Positions 17,216 to 26,895 of a stretch of DNA of 64,000 bases are shown in pieces. Each line of letters starts with the position of its first letter. The first letter of the stretch is position 1. The stretch is from the NCBI GenBank assembly GCA_934718085.1, contig CAKUZL010000001.1:325635-389634 (forward strand), given 5' to 3'. This DNA comes from an uncultured Candidatus Melainabacteria bacterium. GTDB lineage: Bacteria > Cyanobacteriota > Vampirovibrionia > Gastranaerophilales > Gastranaerophilaceae. Position numbers and translations under genes: made by a program. The notes under the pieces were generated by a model. It searched no databases and was not told where the DNA came from. It saw only the letters and a program-made list of their open reading frames with translations.

Positions 17216-19382
17216 TATCTTCGTCCGTAGATTTCAATTGAGCGTCGGTGATTTTTTCGTTGTTTTTGCGCGCGGCTCTGAGGTTTGCGCGGTTTTCGAG
17301 TTCTTCTATAATGTTGTCGTGATATTTAATTCTTTGGTGGTGAGACGCTCTGAGTGTTTTTCCGAGCGTTTCCGCGATTATCTTCAAGTCGTGCAAAGAA
17401 AGCGGACATTCCGACAACTGTCCGTCATTAAGCCTTTCGACGATGATTTTGTTTATCAGTTTTTCAAGTTCTTCTTTTGAATATTCTTTCAGTGTTCTCG
17501 ATGCCGACTCGACTGCGTCCGCTATCATTACTATTGCGACTTCTTTTGTCAGCGGCTTGGGCCCGGGGTAGCGGAACTGTTCCCTCGAAACATTTTCGAC
17601 ACCTTCCTGTTTCAGTGCTCTCGAGTAAAAATACGAAGCGAGCGTCGTTCCGTGGTGTTGAGCGATAAAGTCTTTGATGATATCGGGAAGTTTGTATTCC
17701 TTTGCAATTTCAAGTCCGTCTTTTACGTGGGAAACGATGACCATTTTGCTCAAACGCGGATTAAGCTTGCAATGAGGGTTTTCGATTCCGAAGTAATTTT
17801 GGTTTTCTATAAAAAACAAAGGGCGTTTAAGTTTTCCGATATCATGGTACATCGCGCCGACCCTTGCCAGCAGCGAGTCCGCACCGATTGCTTCCGCAGC
17901 GGCTTCCGCAAAAGTCGAAAGCAAAAGCGAGTGAGAAAACGTTCCGGGTGCTTCGAATTGGAGCCGTTTGAGCAACGGTTGGTTGATGTCGCCCATTTCC
18001 GCGATTCCGTACGGTGTCGTGATGCCGGAAATATTTTCGAGCAGCGGGAGCATTCCGAGAGCGATAATTCCGCTGAATACGCAGTTCAAAACGCCGAAAA
18101 TGAGGTCGTTGAGGAAATATTTCAGCGTGATGTCCGTCAGGCAAAGTTGAAGCAGGTACATCGTGCCGATGCAAAGCGCGTTAATGAGCGCGACTTCGAG
18201 TCCGACTCGGACGAGGTCTATCCGTTTCATGAATTTTGCGTTAGACATACAAAGCGCCGTGAACAACGCCGCCAGAATGAGTACGGAGACTTTTGCCGCC
18301 ACAATCCACAGAGAAAGCGATATCATGACAATCATCACGACCGAAACGTAAGACGCGGTTCTCGGGTTTGTAAAGACCGAAAGCATTATGACGTAGGCGG
18401 GAACGGGTAAAATGTAAATTGTCCAGTCAAACGGGATGATTACCGCCGTAAAAATCAATAAAAACGAGAGCAAAGATATTATAAAAATTCTTCTTTTGGT
18501 TAGCAATTTTTTTTCGAAAAACGATAAATAACCGTAAATGGCGGTAATTCCGAGGAGGCAAAGCGAGAAAACGCCGACCATTCCTTTTAAATTAAGATTG
18601 ATAATGCTGTGTCCCGCCTGAACGAGTGCGTCTTTCTTGATTTTCGAGAGTCGTTCGCCTTTCGAAATTATTTTGTCGCCCTTTTCGAAGATAACCCTGA
18701 TGGGAGCAACCGAGTCCATAACGGTTTTTTTTGCGGCTTCGGTGGCTTCTTCGTCCAAAACCATGTTGGACATTACGACTTGTTCCAAAATCCCTGAAAT
18801 AACCTTTTTTTGCGCCAGTGTCGAGTTTTCGTCCGTATTTGCGTAAACCGATCGAGTGAAAAGGTTCGTGTCGTTTTCCGAAATTCCCGACGTCAAAATC
18901 TTTTTCAACGTGTGTTTTGCGTTGACCGTCAAAAGGTTCATACTGTTGTCGCTCAGCGAAAGCAGGTACGAAATCGTGAATTTTTCTTTGTCTTTGTCGT
19001 TCAGGTCGAACAGCGACATCATTTTGATGTTTTTTTCCGCAAGCGTCAGTTTCGATTTTCTGATGTCGTTGACGGAGTTTATAAGTTGGTCGAAATCTTC
19101 GTTGACGAACATATCTTCGGAAACGCGCATTACCGGGTTCAGTTTTTGAGCAAGTTCCTTTTTTCGTTGGTCGGTTTTGAATGTGTCCACGACTTCTATA
19201 GTGTTTTGGGCGTAAACGTCTTCGCGTGCAAGGTTATCGGGACCGGTCAGAGAGCTGAAAAAGAAATGCTTTGACGCCATCAGCAACGTGAAAATCAGGG
19301 ACAGTATTATAAACAAAAATACGTTTTGAACGGTTTTCGAATTAACCGTGTTGTTATAAAAAGTTTTTATATTTTGAAACAT
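17202..19382 (-). CDS. PgpH-type 7TM-HD phosphodiesterase
   Basis: This 726-residue protein has an N-terminal membrane helix (about 20-40), an external 7TMR-HDED-like domain (about 45-265), seven or so helices (about 270-470) and a C-terminal HD domain. The HD signature is YHDIGKLKRP, with an upstream FSHSLLL and downstream AQHHGTT histidines completing the metal site. Family members such as Listeria PgpH hydrolyse cyclic di-AMP; that role is likely but not proven here. A charged tail follows the HD domain. It heads the operon with ybeY, dgkA and the GT-C-like gene. Confidence 0.88.
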   Translation of the reverse strand: MFQNIKTFYNNTVNSKTVQNVFLFIILSLIFTLLMASKHFFFSSLTGPDNLAREDVYAQNTIEVVDTFKTDQRKKELAQKLNPVMRVSEDMFVNEDFDQLINSVNDIRKSKLTLAEKNIKMMSLFDLNDKDKEKFTISYLLSLSDNSMNLLTVNAKHTLKKILTSGISENDTNLFTRSVYANTDENSTLAQKKVISGILEQVVMSNMVLDEEATEAAKKTVMDSVAPIRVIFEKGDKIISKGERLSKIKKDALVQAGHSIINLNLKGMVGVFSLCLLGITAIYGYLSFFEKKLLTKRRIFIISLLSFLLIFTAVIIPFDWTIYILPVPAYVIMLSVFTNPRTASYVSVVMIVMISLSLWIVAAKVSVLILAALFTALCMSNAKFMKRIDLVRVGLEVALINALCIGTMYLLQLCLTDITLKYFLNDLIFGVLNCVFSGIIALGMLPLLENISGITTPYGIAEMGDINQPLLKRLQFEAPGTFSHSLLLSTFAEAAAEAIGADSLLARVGAMYHDIGKLKRPLFFIENQNYFGIENPHCKLNPRLSKMVIVSHVKDGLEIAKEYKLPDIIKDFIAQHHGTTLASYFYSRALKQEGVENVSREQFRYPGPKPLTKEVAIVMIADAVESASRTLKEYSKEELEKLINKIIVERLNDGQLSECPLSLHDLKIIAETLGKTLRASHHQRIKYHDNIIEELENRANLRAARKNNEKITDAQLKSTDEDNEKH

Positions 19383-19550
19383 TTTCAGACCCGTTGTGCA
19401 AAAATCATGCCGTTAATCCAAAGGTATATTTGCACATTTCGGACAAAAATGCAAACGTCGCGGCGTGTTTTTGCGGCTTAAAAATCCTCGAAAGCAAACC
19501 GCGCAGGGGATGTTATAAAATGTGAACTTTTGTTGCGATATGTAATCGCA

Positions 19551-19579
19551 TTGCCTTTTTGCAATGCGGATATTATAAT
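19551..19579 (+). promoter_or_regulatory. Promoter of the TamB-like gene
   Basis: TTGCCT (19551-19556), a 17-bp spacer and a perfect TATAAT (19574-19579). Transcription would start near 19586, giving a leader of about 55 bases before the ATG at 19641. Confidence 0.7.
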
Positions 19580-19640
19580 TAAATATATTTACTATTATGA
19601 TGACCATGAACGACATAAAAGTCGAGAAAGTTTTTTACAT

Positions 19641-22600
19641 ATGAATTTTAAAAAGAGCTTTTGCTTTGCAGTAGCAGTATTTTTAGGGATAATTCCGGTT
19701 TTATATATATCTTTTCTTGCCTTGCCGAGTTTTTTCGACGAGAAAGCGATTTTGAAACTCGTCAACGATTTTTCGGCGGGAAACGGTTTCGAAACAACGG
19801 TTAAATCCCCTAAGTTCAATACAAACAAAGATTTGACCGTTGATTTGTCGGTTGAAGAACTGAAGTTCGGAATGAAGGGCGAAGATTCCGCCGTGACGGT
19901 GAAAAATGCCGAAACCAAAATATTTTTGCCCGCAATTGTGTTTTCAAGACTCTCGATTTTAAACTTTTCGGCGCGCGAAATTGTTGTCGATTCTCATGAA
20001 ACGGCAAAATTTCCGAAGCAAAATTCTAAAATCAAACCCGATTTGACGGGGGCTCAAATCGATATCGATAAATATTCGGTATTTCTCGGAAATAAAGCCG
20101 TTTTGAAAGGTGACGTGAAATTTGCTTTCAAAAAAGGCTCCGAGACAGTAAATCTATTGAACGGAAAGGTTTTTTCGGGCAGTTCGAAAACCGATGTGAA
20201 ACTCAAAATTTCGACGTCTCCTTCGGGGCTCGGAAAAAATATTTACGAAAATCTTTTTGTTACGGGATACATAAAAAGACTTGATTTAAAAGAGTTTGAG
20301 CCGATTTTGAAAATATACGCGGGTGTTTCCGACGCACAAGGTATCGTGAGTGCCGAGGTTGCGACTTTCGGCGAAAAAAATGCTAAATCGCGTATTTTTG
20401 TAACAATTACGGGCGAAAATATTTTGATAAATTCCGAAGTTGCTTCTCAAAAAATCAAAGCACCCGGAGCGGTTTTGATAAGTGCCGATGTCGTTGTCGA
20501 CGGAAAATCTTTCGACATCAAAAGGGCGTATTTGTCCGCTCCCGGTGTTAATGCGGGTGTCGCGGGAAAAATAAAATTGTACGATAACGACAAAGTGCCC
20601 AAAATTGATTTGCGAGTAAAGGTCAAAAACACTTATGCCGAAAAGCTTTTGGACCTGTTGCCCGGAGTAATTCGCCAAATAAAATTGACCAAAGTTCACG
20701 GAGTAAGCGGGTTTGCGAACGGAGAGGCGACCGTAAGGGGAAAATTCCCCGATATGCATCTTTTCGGTAGTGTTGACGTCGAAAACGCCCATGCTTTGCG
20801 CGGATACGAAAATACTCACGTCGGACGGATTAACCTGAAATTCGATGATACAAATATTTTTACGAATATCGACCTGACGACTTCGACAGGCGGAATGTTC
20901 AAGCTTAGAGGGCGTTCCGACGTAAACCCCGCAAAGGGCAGTCATTTCGAGGTTCAGACCGCGGGAAAACTTATGTTGCCGTTGGTTTCCAAAATTCTTG
21001 TGCCGATAGGCGAAATCTTTGATTTGCAACTCGGACCCGTCCCTCAACTCAAAGTCACCGACGGTTGGGGCGACACGGTTTTGATTATAAACGGTACGAA
21101 AAAATCCGCGATGATTGACGGGTATGTCAATATTTATCATACTTTCGGAGAATATGTCGGAATCGGCGCAAAACTTTCCGATATTTCGGGAAGGGTCGAC
21201 TTTAAACACGATAAAGTCTATTTTAAAACGACTGCAGGAAAAGCGGAAAATTCGCCGGCTTTTTTGTCGGGTGTTTCGTCGTTGACCGAAAAAACGCTCG
21301 ACATGAAAATAGAGGCAAAAAACGCGTATTCAAAGGATATCAAGAAAATTGTCTTTGACAGTCCCTTGCTCATTGATATCAAAAACGGGTTGAACGAACT
21401 TATTTCAATGGACGGACGTGCCGATTTGTCGGTGAGAATGTCCGGTGTTGTTGACGATACGGTTCCTCCGGGGTCATTGGATTCGATTAAAAATCTGAAA
21501 ATCGACGGCTTTTTGAAAATGTTCGATAACGGCTGCAGAGTCAAGTCCTATGCGGGTTTAATCGATAAAATAAACGGAGTTGTGAATTTTACCGAAGAAA
21601 ATATTACTTTCGATGATGTGAAATTGAAAATTTTTAATTCTCCAATAAGGACTTCGGGACGGTTAAAAACCGACAAAAATAAGAAACGAACCGACGGAAC
21701 GGTCTATGTTTCGGGTAACGGAACAAAGGTTGCAGATACGTTGAAAGCGGCTGCGCTTTTGACCGCAAAAGAGGCTCAAATGCTTGCAAAAAGTGCTGCA
21801 TCGCTTAAAAACGTCGACGGTTTGTATAATTTTAAAAGTACGATAAAAGTCAAAGATTCCGTTCCCGATTTCCCGACGGCTAAGGTTACCGCGACAAGCA
21901 TTCCTTCGACGGCTCCGAAGAACGTGTTGGTGCTGAAGAACGGGAATTTTTATCTGAACAACGGAACTCTCAAACTCGATAAATTGAGATTTTGTGCGGA
22001 AAATTCCGAAATTAAAGCGGACGGAACGGTCAAAAACGTTTTCGGAACTCCGAGATACAATATTTTTGCAAGTACGAAAAATTTTGCCGCAAAGTATGTT
22101 CATGCAATGTTTTTGTCGGGAATGGCGGGCGAAGAAGCCGCACTTGCCGCTAACGAAATAACCTCGGTAAAGGGTAACGTGAGCGGATTTGTGTCGATTT
22201 CGGGAAATTCGGACAAGGGCAAATTTGTCGTCAACAATTTTGAATTTACCGATAAATTTACAAAAATTCCGTTTAAATTTAACAATCCCGTTGTCGAAAT
22301 TAGCAAAAACTCTTTGTATTTGAACAATTTACAAGGTATTGCGGGTGATATTTCGAAGGTTACCGGTAACTTTGTCATCGGAAATTATCGGTTCGACAAC
22401 CCTTCGTTGACGGGAAATCTTTCGATGAAAATTACCCCCGAACTTGCGGAAAAATATATTAATCCGAAAATGACTCATCCCGTGCGAATTACCGATGAAA
22501 TCGGGTTGACCGCCGATTTTTCGGGATTGTTGTCGGATTTGAATACTCGAATAATCGCGTTTTTGGACAAAGGAAGCGATGTTTCTTTGTTTTCGACCGG

Positions 22601-24083
22601 TCTCGGCGATTCCGACGTAATCAGACGGATTGTCGTTCGAATGAAATCGAACGCGGATACCTTAAATATTCTTAATTTCGAGTATTTGAAAAACGAGATA
22701 AATTCGTTCGGAAAAGAGGTTTCCGTACCTTGTATCAGAGGCGGGGCGGTGTTGAAAAAACGCGGAGCTCAATTTGTTCCGGTTTCGGCAAACATTGCGA
22801 CAAGACGTCCGATGAGTGCAAAACTTTTGAATATTATTTTCAAAAAGTCGTTGATAAAGTCGGGTACTTTCGAATGCAATCTTGCTGCGACAATCACCGG
22901 ACAAATCGCCCAAGTTACGGGTTCAGGTGCGTTGAACGATGTGTCCGTTCCCTTGTACGAGACGTTCATCAAGTCCGCAAAAATGAACGCTCAGAGAAAG
23001 TCGATGAATTTGAAATTGGAAGCTCAAATTTTTAAAACCCATATCGACGGGTTTATGAATTCGGCGAATACGACCCGTTTGCCGTTTGTCGTGAATAAAC
23101 TCGAAGTTACGACCAAAGGTACCCAAAATCTCGAAAAAACGGCGCAAAGTATTTATAAAACGAGCATGGAGTCGTATACAAATAAAATACTAAAGCAAAA
23201 ACCGGCGTTCGACATATCGGATATCATCGTCAGAGAAGGGCATTTGAAGTCTGATTCGGCGATATTTAAGACGGCGGAAATAAACGACCTGAACATAGAT
23301 TTTTCGCTTGATGCAAGATCCGTGCTCAGAATTATTATTCGTGAATTTACCATGGCGGGTGGAAAAGTCAAAGGCAGAGCCCGTTACGATTTTGCAAACG
23401 GTGCGCTCGGGGCAAAAATAGCCGCTTACGGAGTCGATTCCGACAAAACGGCGGAAGCGTTTTTTGATTCGAAAGGGCAGATAGAGGGTTTTTTGAACGG
23501 TTCGGCTTATTTTTCGACAAAGGGATTCGAACAGGCGGAACGTTTGCGCAATTTGAACGGAAAATTCAGATTTGTGATAAACGAAGGGAAAATGACGAAA
23601 CTCGGTTCTCTCGAATATTTGTTGCGAGCCACGAATATCGTCAGCAGCGGTTTGACGGCACTTTCGGTTCATAACGCGATAGCGTTGATTCACCCGGTCA
23701 ATAAGGGCGCATTTTCGAGGGTTTCGGGCGATTTTAACATTAAAAACGGTGTGATTGAAGACATAAAAATATTTTCGCGCGGCGAACATTTAAGTACGTA
23801 TATCAGCGGGAAATACGATTATTCCGAAGATAACGGCGACATCGTCGTTTTCGGGAAATTCGGCAGAAAAACGTCGGGAGTTTTCGGACCCGTCGGAGAT
23901 TTGTCTTTGAACGCGTTTTTCAATATGCTTCCGTTCAGTAAAGACCCGGGAATTTACGCCTCAGACATTTTGTTGATACCCGATGTCACGTACAAAGGCG
24001 ACGATTATCGGGTTTTCAGAGCTTCCGTAAAAGGCGAATTGAACGGCAGCGACAACGTTTCGGACTTTAAATGGGTGAAATAA
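19641..24083 (+). CDS. TamB/AsmA-like giant envelope protein (1480 aa)
   Basis: The N-terminal membrane helix (MNFKKSFCFAVAVFLGIIPV...) anchors a periplasmic region of over 1400 residues made of repeated beta-strands (GxFxxxxxxxDxxxLKI and VDGxFxI patterns). DUF3971/AsmA-like C-terminal features are seen in GKFRFVINEGKMTKLGSLEYLLRATN and GDFNIKNGVIEDIKIFSRGEHLSTYISGKYD. Its size matches TamB and YhdP, inter-membrane lipid-transfer bridges. I choose the ATG at 19641 because everything upstream in the frame is polar and unlike a signal anchor. The Shine-Dalgarno site is weak. It is divergent from pgpH and probably single or first in an operon with 24189. Confidence 0.8.
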   Translation: MNFKKSFCFAVAVFLGIIPVLYISFLALPSFFDEKAILKLVNDFSAGNGFETTVKSPKFNTNKDLTVDLSVEELKFGMKGEDSAVTVKNAETKIFLPAIVFSRLSILNFSAREIVVDSHETAKFPKQNSKIKPDLTGAQIDIDKYSVFLGNKAVLKGDVKFAFKKGSETVNLLNGKVFSGSSKTDVKLKISTSPSGLGKNIYENLFVTGYIKRLDLKEFEPILKIYAGVSDAQGIVSAEVATFGEKNAKSRIFVTITGENILINSEVASQKIKAPGAVLISADVVVDGKSFDIKRAYLSAPGVNAGVAGKIKLYDNDKVPKIDLRVKVKNTYAEKLLDLLPGVIRQIKLTKVHGVSGFANGEATVRGKFPDMHLFGSVDVENAHALRGYENTHVGRINLKFDDTNIFTNIDLTTSTGGMFKLRGRSDVNPAKGSHFEVQTAGKLMLPLVSKILVPIGEIFDLQLGPVPQLKVTDGWGDTVLIINGTKKSAMIDGYVNIYHTFGEYVGIGAKLSDISGRVDFKHDKVYFKTTAGKAENSPAFLSGVSSLTEKTLDMKIEAKNAYSKDIKKIVFDSPLLIDIKNGLNELISMDGRADLSVRMSGVVDDTVPPGSLDSIKNLKIDGFLKMFDNGCRVKSYAGLIDKINGVVNFTEENITFDDVKLKIFNSPIRTSGRLKTDKNKKRTDGTVYVSGNGTKVADTLKAAALLTAKEAQMLAKSAASLKNVDGLYNFKSTIKVKDSVPDFPTAKVTATSIPSTAPKNVLVLKNGNFYLNNGTLKLDKLRFCAENSEIKADGTVKNVFGTPRYNIFASTKNFAAKYVHAMFLSGMAGEEAALAANEITSVKGNVSGFVSISGNSDKGKFVVNNFEFTDKFTKIPFKFNNPVVEISKNSLYLNNLQGIAGDISKVTGNFVIGNYRFDNPSLTGNLSMKITPELAEKYINPKMTHPVRITDEIGLTADFSGLLSDLNTRIIAFLDKGSDVSLFSTGLGDSDVIRRIVVRMKSNADTLNILNFEYLKNEINSFGKEVSVPCIRGGAVLKKRGAQFVPVSANIATRRPMSAKLLNIIFKKSLIKSGTFECNLAATITGQIAQVTGSGALNDVSVPLYETFIKSAKMNAQRKSMNLKLEAQIFKTHIDGFMNSANTTRLPFVVNKLEVTTKGTQNLEKTAQSIYKTSMESYTNKILKQKPAFDISDIIVREGHLKSDSAIFKTAEINDLNIDFSLDARSVLRIIIREFTMAGGKVKGRARYDFANGALGAKIAAYGVDSDKTAEAFFDSKGQIEGFLNGSAYFSTKGFEQAERLRNLNGKFRFVINEGKMTKLGSLEYLLRATNIVSSGLTALSVHNAIALIHPVNKGAFSRVSGDFNIKNGVIEDIKIFSRGEHLSTYISGKYDYSEDNGDIVVFGKFGRKTSGVFGPVGDLSLNAFFNMLPFSKDPGIYASDILLIPDVTYKGDDYRVFRASVKGELNGSDNVSDFKWVK

Positions 24084-24110
24084 CGTAAAAAAACTTTACT
24101 TTACTAAATA

Positions 24111-24138
24111 TTTTGAGATTTTTTCGATTTCTTATGAT
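24111..24138 (+). promoter_or_regulatory. Candidate promoter of the winged-helix/Fe-S/kinase operon
   Basis: TTTTGA (24111-24116), 16-bp spacer, TATGAT (24133-24138), about 50 bases before the ATG at 24189. Confidence 0.35.
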
Positions 24139-24188
24139 AAAGTAGTTAAGTACCGTTTGTGAATTTCGAAAAGTCAAGGAGACGAAGT

Positions 24189-24830
24189 ATGAGCGAATAT
24201 CTGTCAAAGGAAGAAGTCCGTCAGTGGAGAAGTTCTCTGGAGAAAATTACTCTTGAAGAATTTGCGGCGAGATTGGGAAAGAAAATCCAAAACGAAAAAG
24301 AAACGAACGATATGGTCGATATCGTAATGACGCATTCTCACGAGCACGAAGCTCCGATTGTAACGTCGTACGAATATCCCGCTCACGAGACTCAAAAAAT
24401 TGCGATTTCCGAACCCGAGGTCGAACATAAACCTGTAAAACCGGTTCGCAAACATGCGGTAAAATCAGAAAAGCCGGCGGCAAAACATGTAGAAAAATCT
24501 CAACCTGTCGAAGAAAAAGTTGTCGCTAAGTCCGAAAAGACGTCTTCAAAACCGAAAACGAAAAAGGCTGTTGAAGAGCCCTCTAAGACTGAAACAGAAG
24601 CTTTTTACGACAATATTTCCTTCAAAAAACCTTTGATAGCGCGCGAAAAAATGATTTTGGATTATTTGATTCAAAACAAAAATACGGTAGTGTATGCGAA
24701 AAATATGGCGGAATTGCTTGATTTACCTCGTGATTACGTGTACAAATATATAAAAAATTTAAGATGTAAAATAAACGAAGATGTGCTTGTTAATGCCGAT
24801 AACGGCGGATACGTGCTCAAGTTCGATTAA
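24189..24830 (+). CDS. Winged-helix DNA-binding protein with charged linker (213 aa)
   Basis: The start is ATG behind AAGGAGAC. The N-terminal part (1-45) is helical, followed by a histidine-rich HSHEHE (49-54). A Lys/Pro/Glu-rich flexible linker spans about 75-135. A compact domain at 150-213 follows, in which LLDLPRDYVYKYIKNLRCKI looks like the recognition region and NADNGGYVLKFD like the wing of OmpR/PhoB-type domains. No receiver domain is present. It may regulate the operon it heads, since the Fe-S protein gene follows after 17 bp. No family name can be given safely. Confidence 0.7.
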   Translation: MSEYLSKEEVRQWRSSLEKITLEEFAARLGKKIQNEKETNDMVDIVMTHSHEHEAPIVTSYEYPAHETQKIAISEPEVEHKPVKPVRKHAVKSEKPAAKHVEKSQPVEEKVVAKSEKTSSKPKTKKAVEEPSKTETEAFYDNISFKKPLIAREKMILDYLIQNKNTVVYAKNMAELLDLPRDYVYKYIKNLRCKINEDVLVNADNGGYVLKFD

Positions 24831-24847
24831 TCGGGAGAGTCCGCAAA

Positions 24848-25960
24848 ATGAGTGAATCTCAAAAGAAAAAAATTGCATTTCCTCACATGGGTACGGTTTC
24901 ATACGCATGGAGAGCGGCTTTGGATACCCTCGGGGTAGAAGCGTTCGTGCCTCCTTATACCAACAAAAAAACGCTTTCGCTCGGCACAAAGTATGCTCCC
25001 GAGTCGGTTTGTTTGCCTTATAAATTGATTTTGGGAAACTTTATCGAAGCTCTCGAAGGCGGTGCCGATTATGTTGCAATGATTACTTCTCCCGGAATTT
25101 GCAGACTCGGCGAGTACGGTGCCAGCATAAAACGTATTCTCGAGGATTTGGGATATCACGACAGATATATCGAATTGTCGCTCTACGATGGATTCAAGGG
25201 AATGATAGATTTTCTTCGAAAAGTTAAGCCCGATGCGGATTTTATTACTATCGGAAGAGCTATTTATGCGGTAGTAAAGCGGGTTTTCATTCTCGATAAA
25301 ATGGAAAGAACTCTTTCGTGGTACCGCGCTCGCGAATTAAAGTACGGAACTGCTGAAAAAGCTTTCGAAAAAGGGCTTGAACTGATAAGCGAAGCCAAAA
25401 ATGCCCGAAGCCTCGCAAAGGCGGAAAAAGAGGCACTTCGTCTTATAAAAGAAACTCCGATAGACAAAAACAGAGACGTTTTGCACGTCGATATTACGGG
25501 CGAAATCTTTATTGTTTTGGATTATTTTTCAAACCAAAATATGACCCGCGAACTCGGGAAAATGGGCGTTCAAACGGCAACAAGCCTTACAGTTTCAAGT
25601 TTTTTGAAAGACGCAATAATTCCGAAATGGCTGAAAAAGGGCGAAACTCACCTCGAAAGAGCATTCAGACTCGCAAAACCTTATCTTATGCGCGATATCG
25701 GCGGAGATGCTCTCGAGTCGGTCAGCGACGTCGCTTATGCCGATGAAAAGGGCGTAGACGGAATTATTCACGTAAGTCCGTTCACTTGTATGCCCGAAAT
25801 CATGTCGCAAAATATTTTCCCGAAAATGCGCGAAAATTGTGACGTTCCGATTTTGTCACTCGTAATGGACGAACAAACCGGAAAAGCCGGTTATTTGACG
25901 AGGTTGGAAGCTTTTACCGATTTGATGAGGCGCAAAAAACGTCGTAAAAAGGTGCAATGA
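24848..25960 (+). CDS. 2-hydroxyacyl-CoA dehydratase/activase-related Fe-S protein (COG3580/3581-like)
   Basis: This 370-residue protein resembles the HgdB-like part of 'CoA protein activase' proteins. KYAPESVCLPYKLILGNFIEALEGGADYV (Cys55), SPGICRLGEYG (Cys85) and HVSPFTCMPEIMSQ (Cys314) supply three conserved cysteines that in this superfamily bind a [4Fe-4S] cluster. The longer relatives are fused to an ATPase (BadF/BadG/HgdC-like) domain that is missing here, and no separate activase is nearby. The physiological reaction is unknown for this stand-alone type. It ends in a very basic tail (RRKKRRKKVQ). The stop overlaps the kinase ATG by four bases. Confidence 0.75.
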   Translation: MSESQKKKIAFPHMGTVSYAWRAALDTLGVEAFVPPYTNKKTLSLGTKYAPESVCLPYKLILGNFIEALEGGADYVAMITSPGICRLGEYGASIKRILEDLGYHDRYIELSLYDGFKGMIDFLRKVKPDADFITIGRAIYAVVKRVFILDKMERTLSWYRARELKYGTAEKAFEKGLELISEAKNARSLAKAEKEALRLIKETPIDKNRDVLHVDITGEIFIVLDYFSNQNMTRELGKMGVQTATSLTVSSFLKDAIIPKWLKKGETHLERAFRLAKPYLMRDIGGDALESVSDVAYADEKGVDGIIHVSPFTCMPEIMSQNIFPKMRENCDVPILSLVMDEQTGKAGYLTRLEAFTDLMRRKKRRKKVQ

Positions 25961-26895
25961 TGGAAAAGCTCGATATTATCGCTCTCGGAGAAGGTTTGGT
26001 GGAACTTTCGTCGTGCGAAAGTTTAACGTATTGCAAAACTTTGGATAAATACTACGGCGGAGATACCTTGACCGCAGCGGTTTCGGCGTGTCGGGAGGGT
26101 TCTGCCGTCGGTTACGTTTCAAAAGTCGGAACGGACGCGTTTACCGAGTTCTTGCTCGACGGATGGCAGACCGAAGGGCTTGATATTTCAACCGTTAAGC
26201 GGGTTCCCGGGATTAACGGAATTTATTTTATCGCCAATATCGAGGGCGACAAAAAAGAAGTTGCCTACTATCGCAAAAAAACCGCGGCGTGCAAGCTTTC
26301 GGAAGAGGATATCGACGAAGAATACATAAAATCCGCAAGTGTGATTTATGCTTCGGGAACGACTCAGTCGCTTTCTTTGTCGGCGCGCGAGGCGGTTGTC
26401 AAAGCTTTTAAAATTGCGAAAGAAAACAATATTTTGACCGCTTTCGATGTTAATTACGATGAGCTGATGTGGTCAAGAGAAGAGGCGAAAGAGGCTTTTG
26501 ACGAAATCGAAGATTTGACAGATATTTTGTTTCTGAATACAAAAAATGACTCGTTGGCGCAGTGGGAGGTCGAATCTTACGACAAATTGATTAAATATTT
26601 TATCGATAAAGGTGCGGTTTCCGTGATTTTGAAATCCAAAGAGAGAAAAGGTTATTTTGTCGGATTTGAGTCGGCAGTAACGTTTACGCCCTATTTCAGC
26701 GACGAAAAAATCGATTCGACGGGTGCGGGAGATGCTTTTAACGGTGCCTTTTTGCACGAAATTACTCATGGAAAAACACCTCTCGAAGCGGTCAAGAAGG
26801 CAGCTGTCGTTTCGGGGTTACAAGTCAAAAAAGTCGGTGCGATAAAGTCGATTCCGTACGCGAACGAAGTCGAAGAAGCGATGAGGTTCTTTTGA
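25957..26895 (+). CDS. PfkB-family sugar kinase
   Basis: This is a 312-residue ribokinase-fold kinase. The second PfkB signature DSTGAGDAFNGAF (253-265) has the catalytic Asp at about 259 and the anion hole GAGD. The N-terminal sugar-binding region includes YYGGDTLTAAVSACREG. Similarity in layout is greatest to 2-keto-3-deoxygluconate kinases and fructokinases, but the substrate cannot be assigned. Its ATGATG start overlaps the Fe-S protein stop, and its own stop overlaps the next gene's TTG start, so it lies in a tightly coupled operon. Confidence 0.88.
   Translation: MMEKLDIIALGEGLVELSSCESLTYCKTLDKYYGGDTLTAAVSACREGSAVGYVSKVGTDAFTEFLLDGWQTEGLDISTVKRVPGINGIYFIANIEGDKKEVAYYRKKTAACKLSEEDIDEEYIKSASVIYASGTTQSLSLSAREAVVKAFKIAKENNILTAFDVNYDELMWSREEAKEAFDEIEDLTDILFLNTKNDSLAQWEVESYDKLIKYFIDKGAVSVILKSKERKGYFVGFESAVTFTPYFSDEKIDSTGAGDAFNGAFLHEITHGKTPLEAVKKAAVVSGLQVKKVGAIKSIPYANEVEEAMRFF

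Noticed and set aside
17652..18410. 252-codon antisense frame over the PgpH-type gene
   Set aside because: Arg/Asp/His-rich shadow of a membrane-protein gene.
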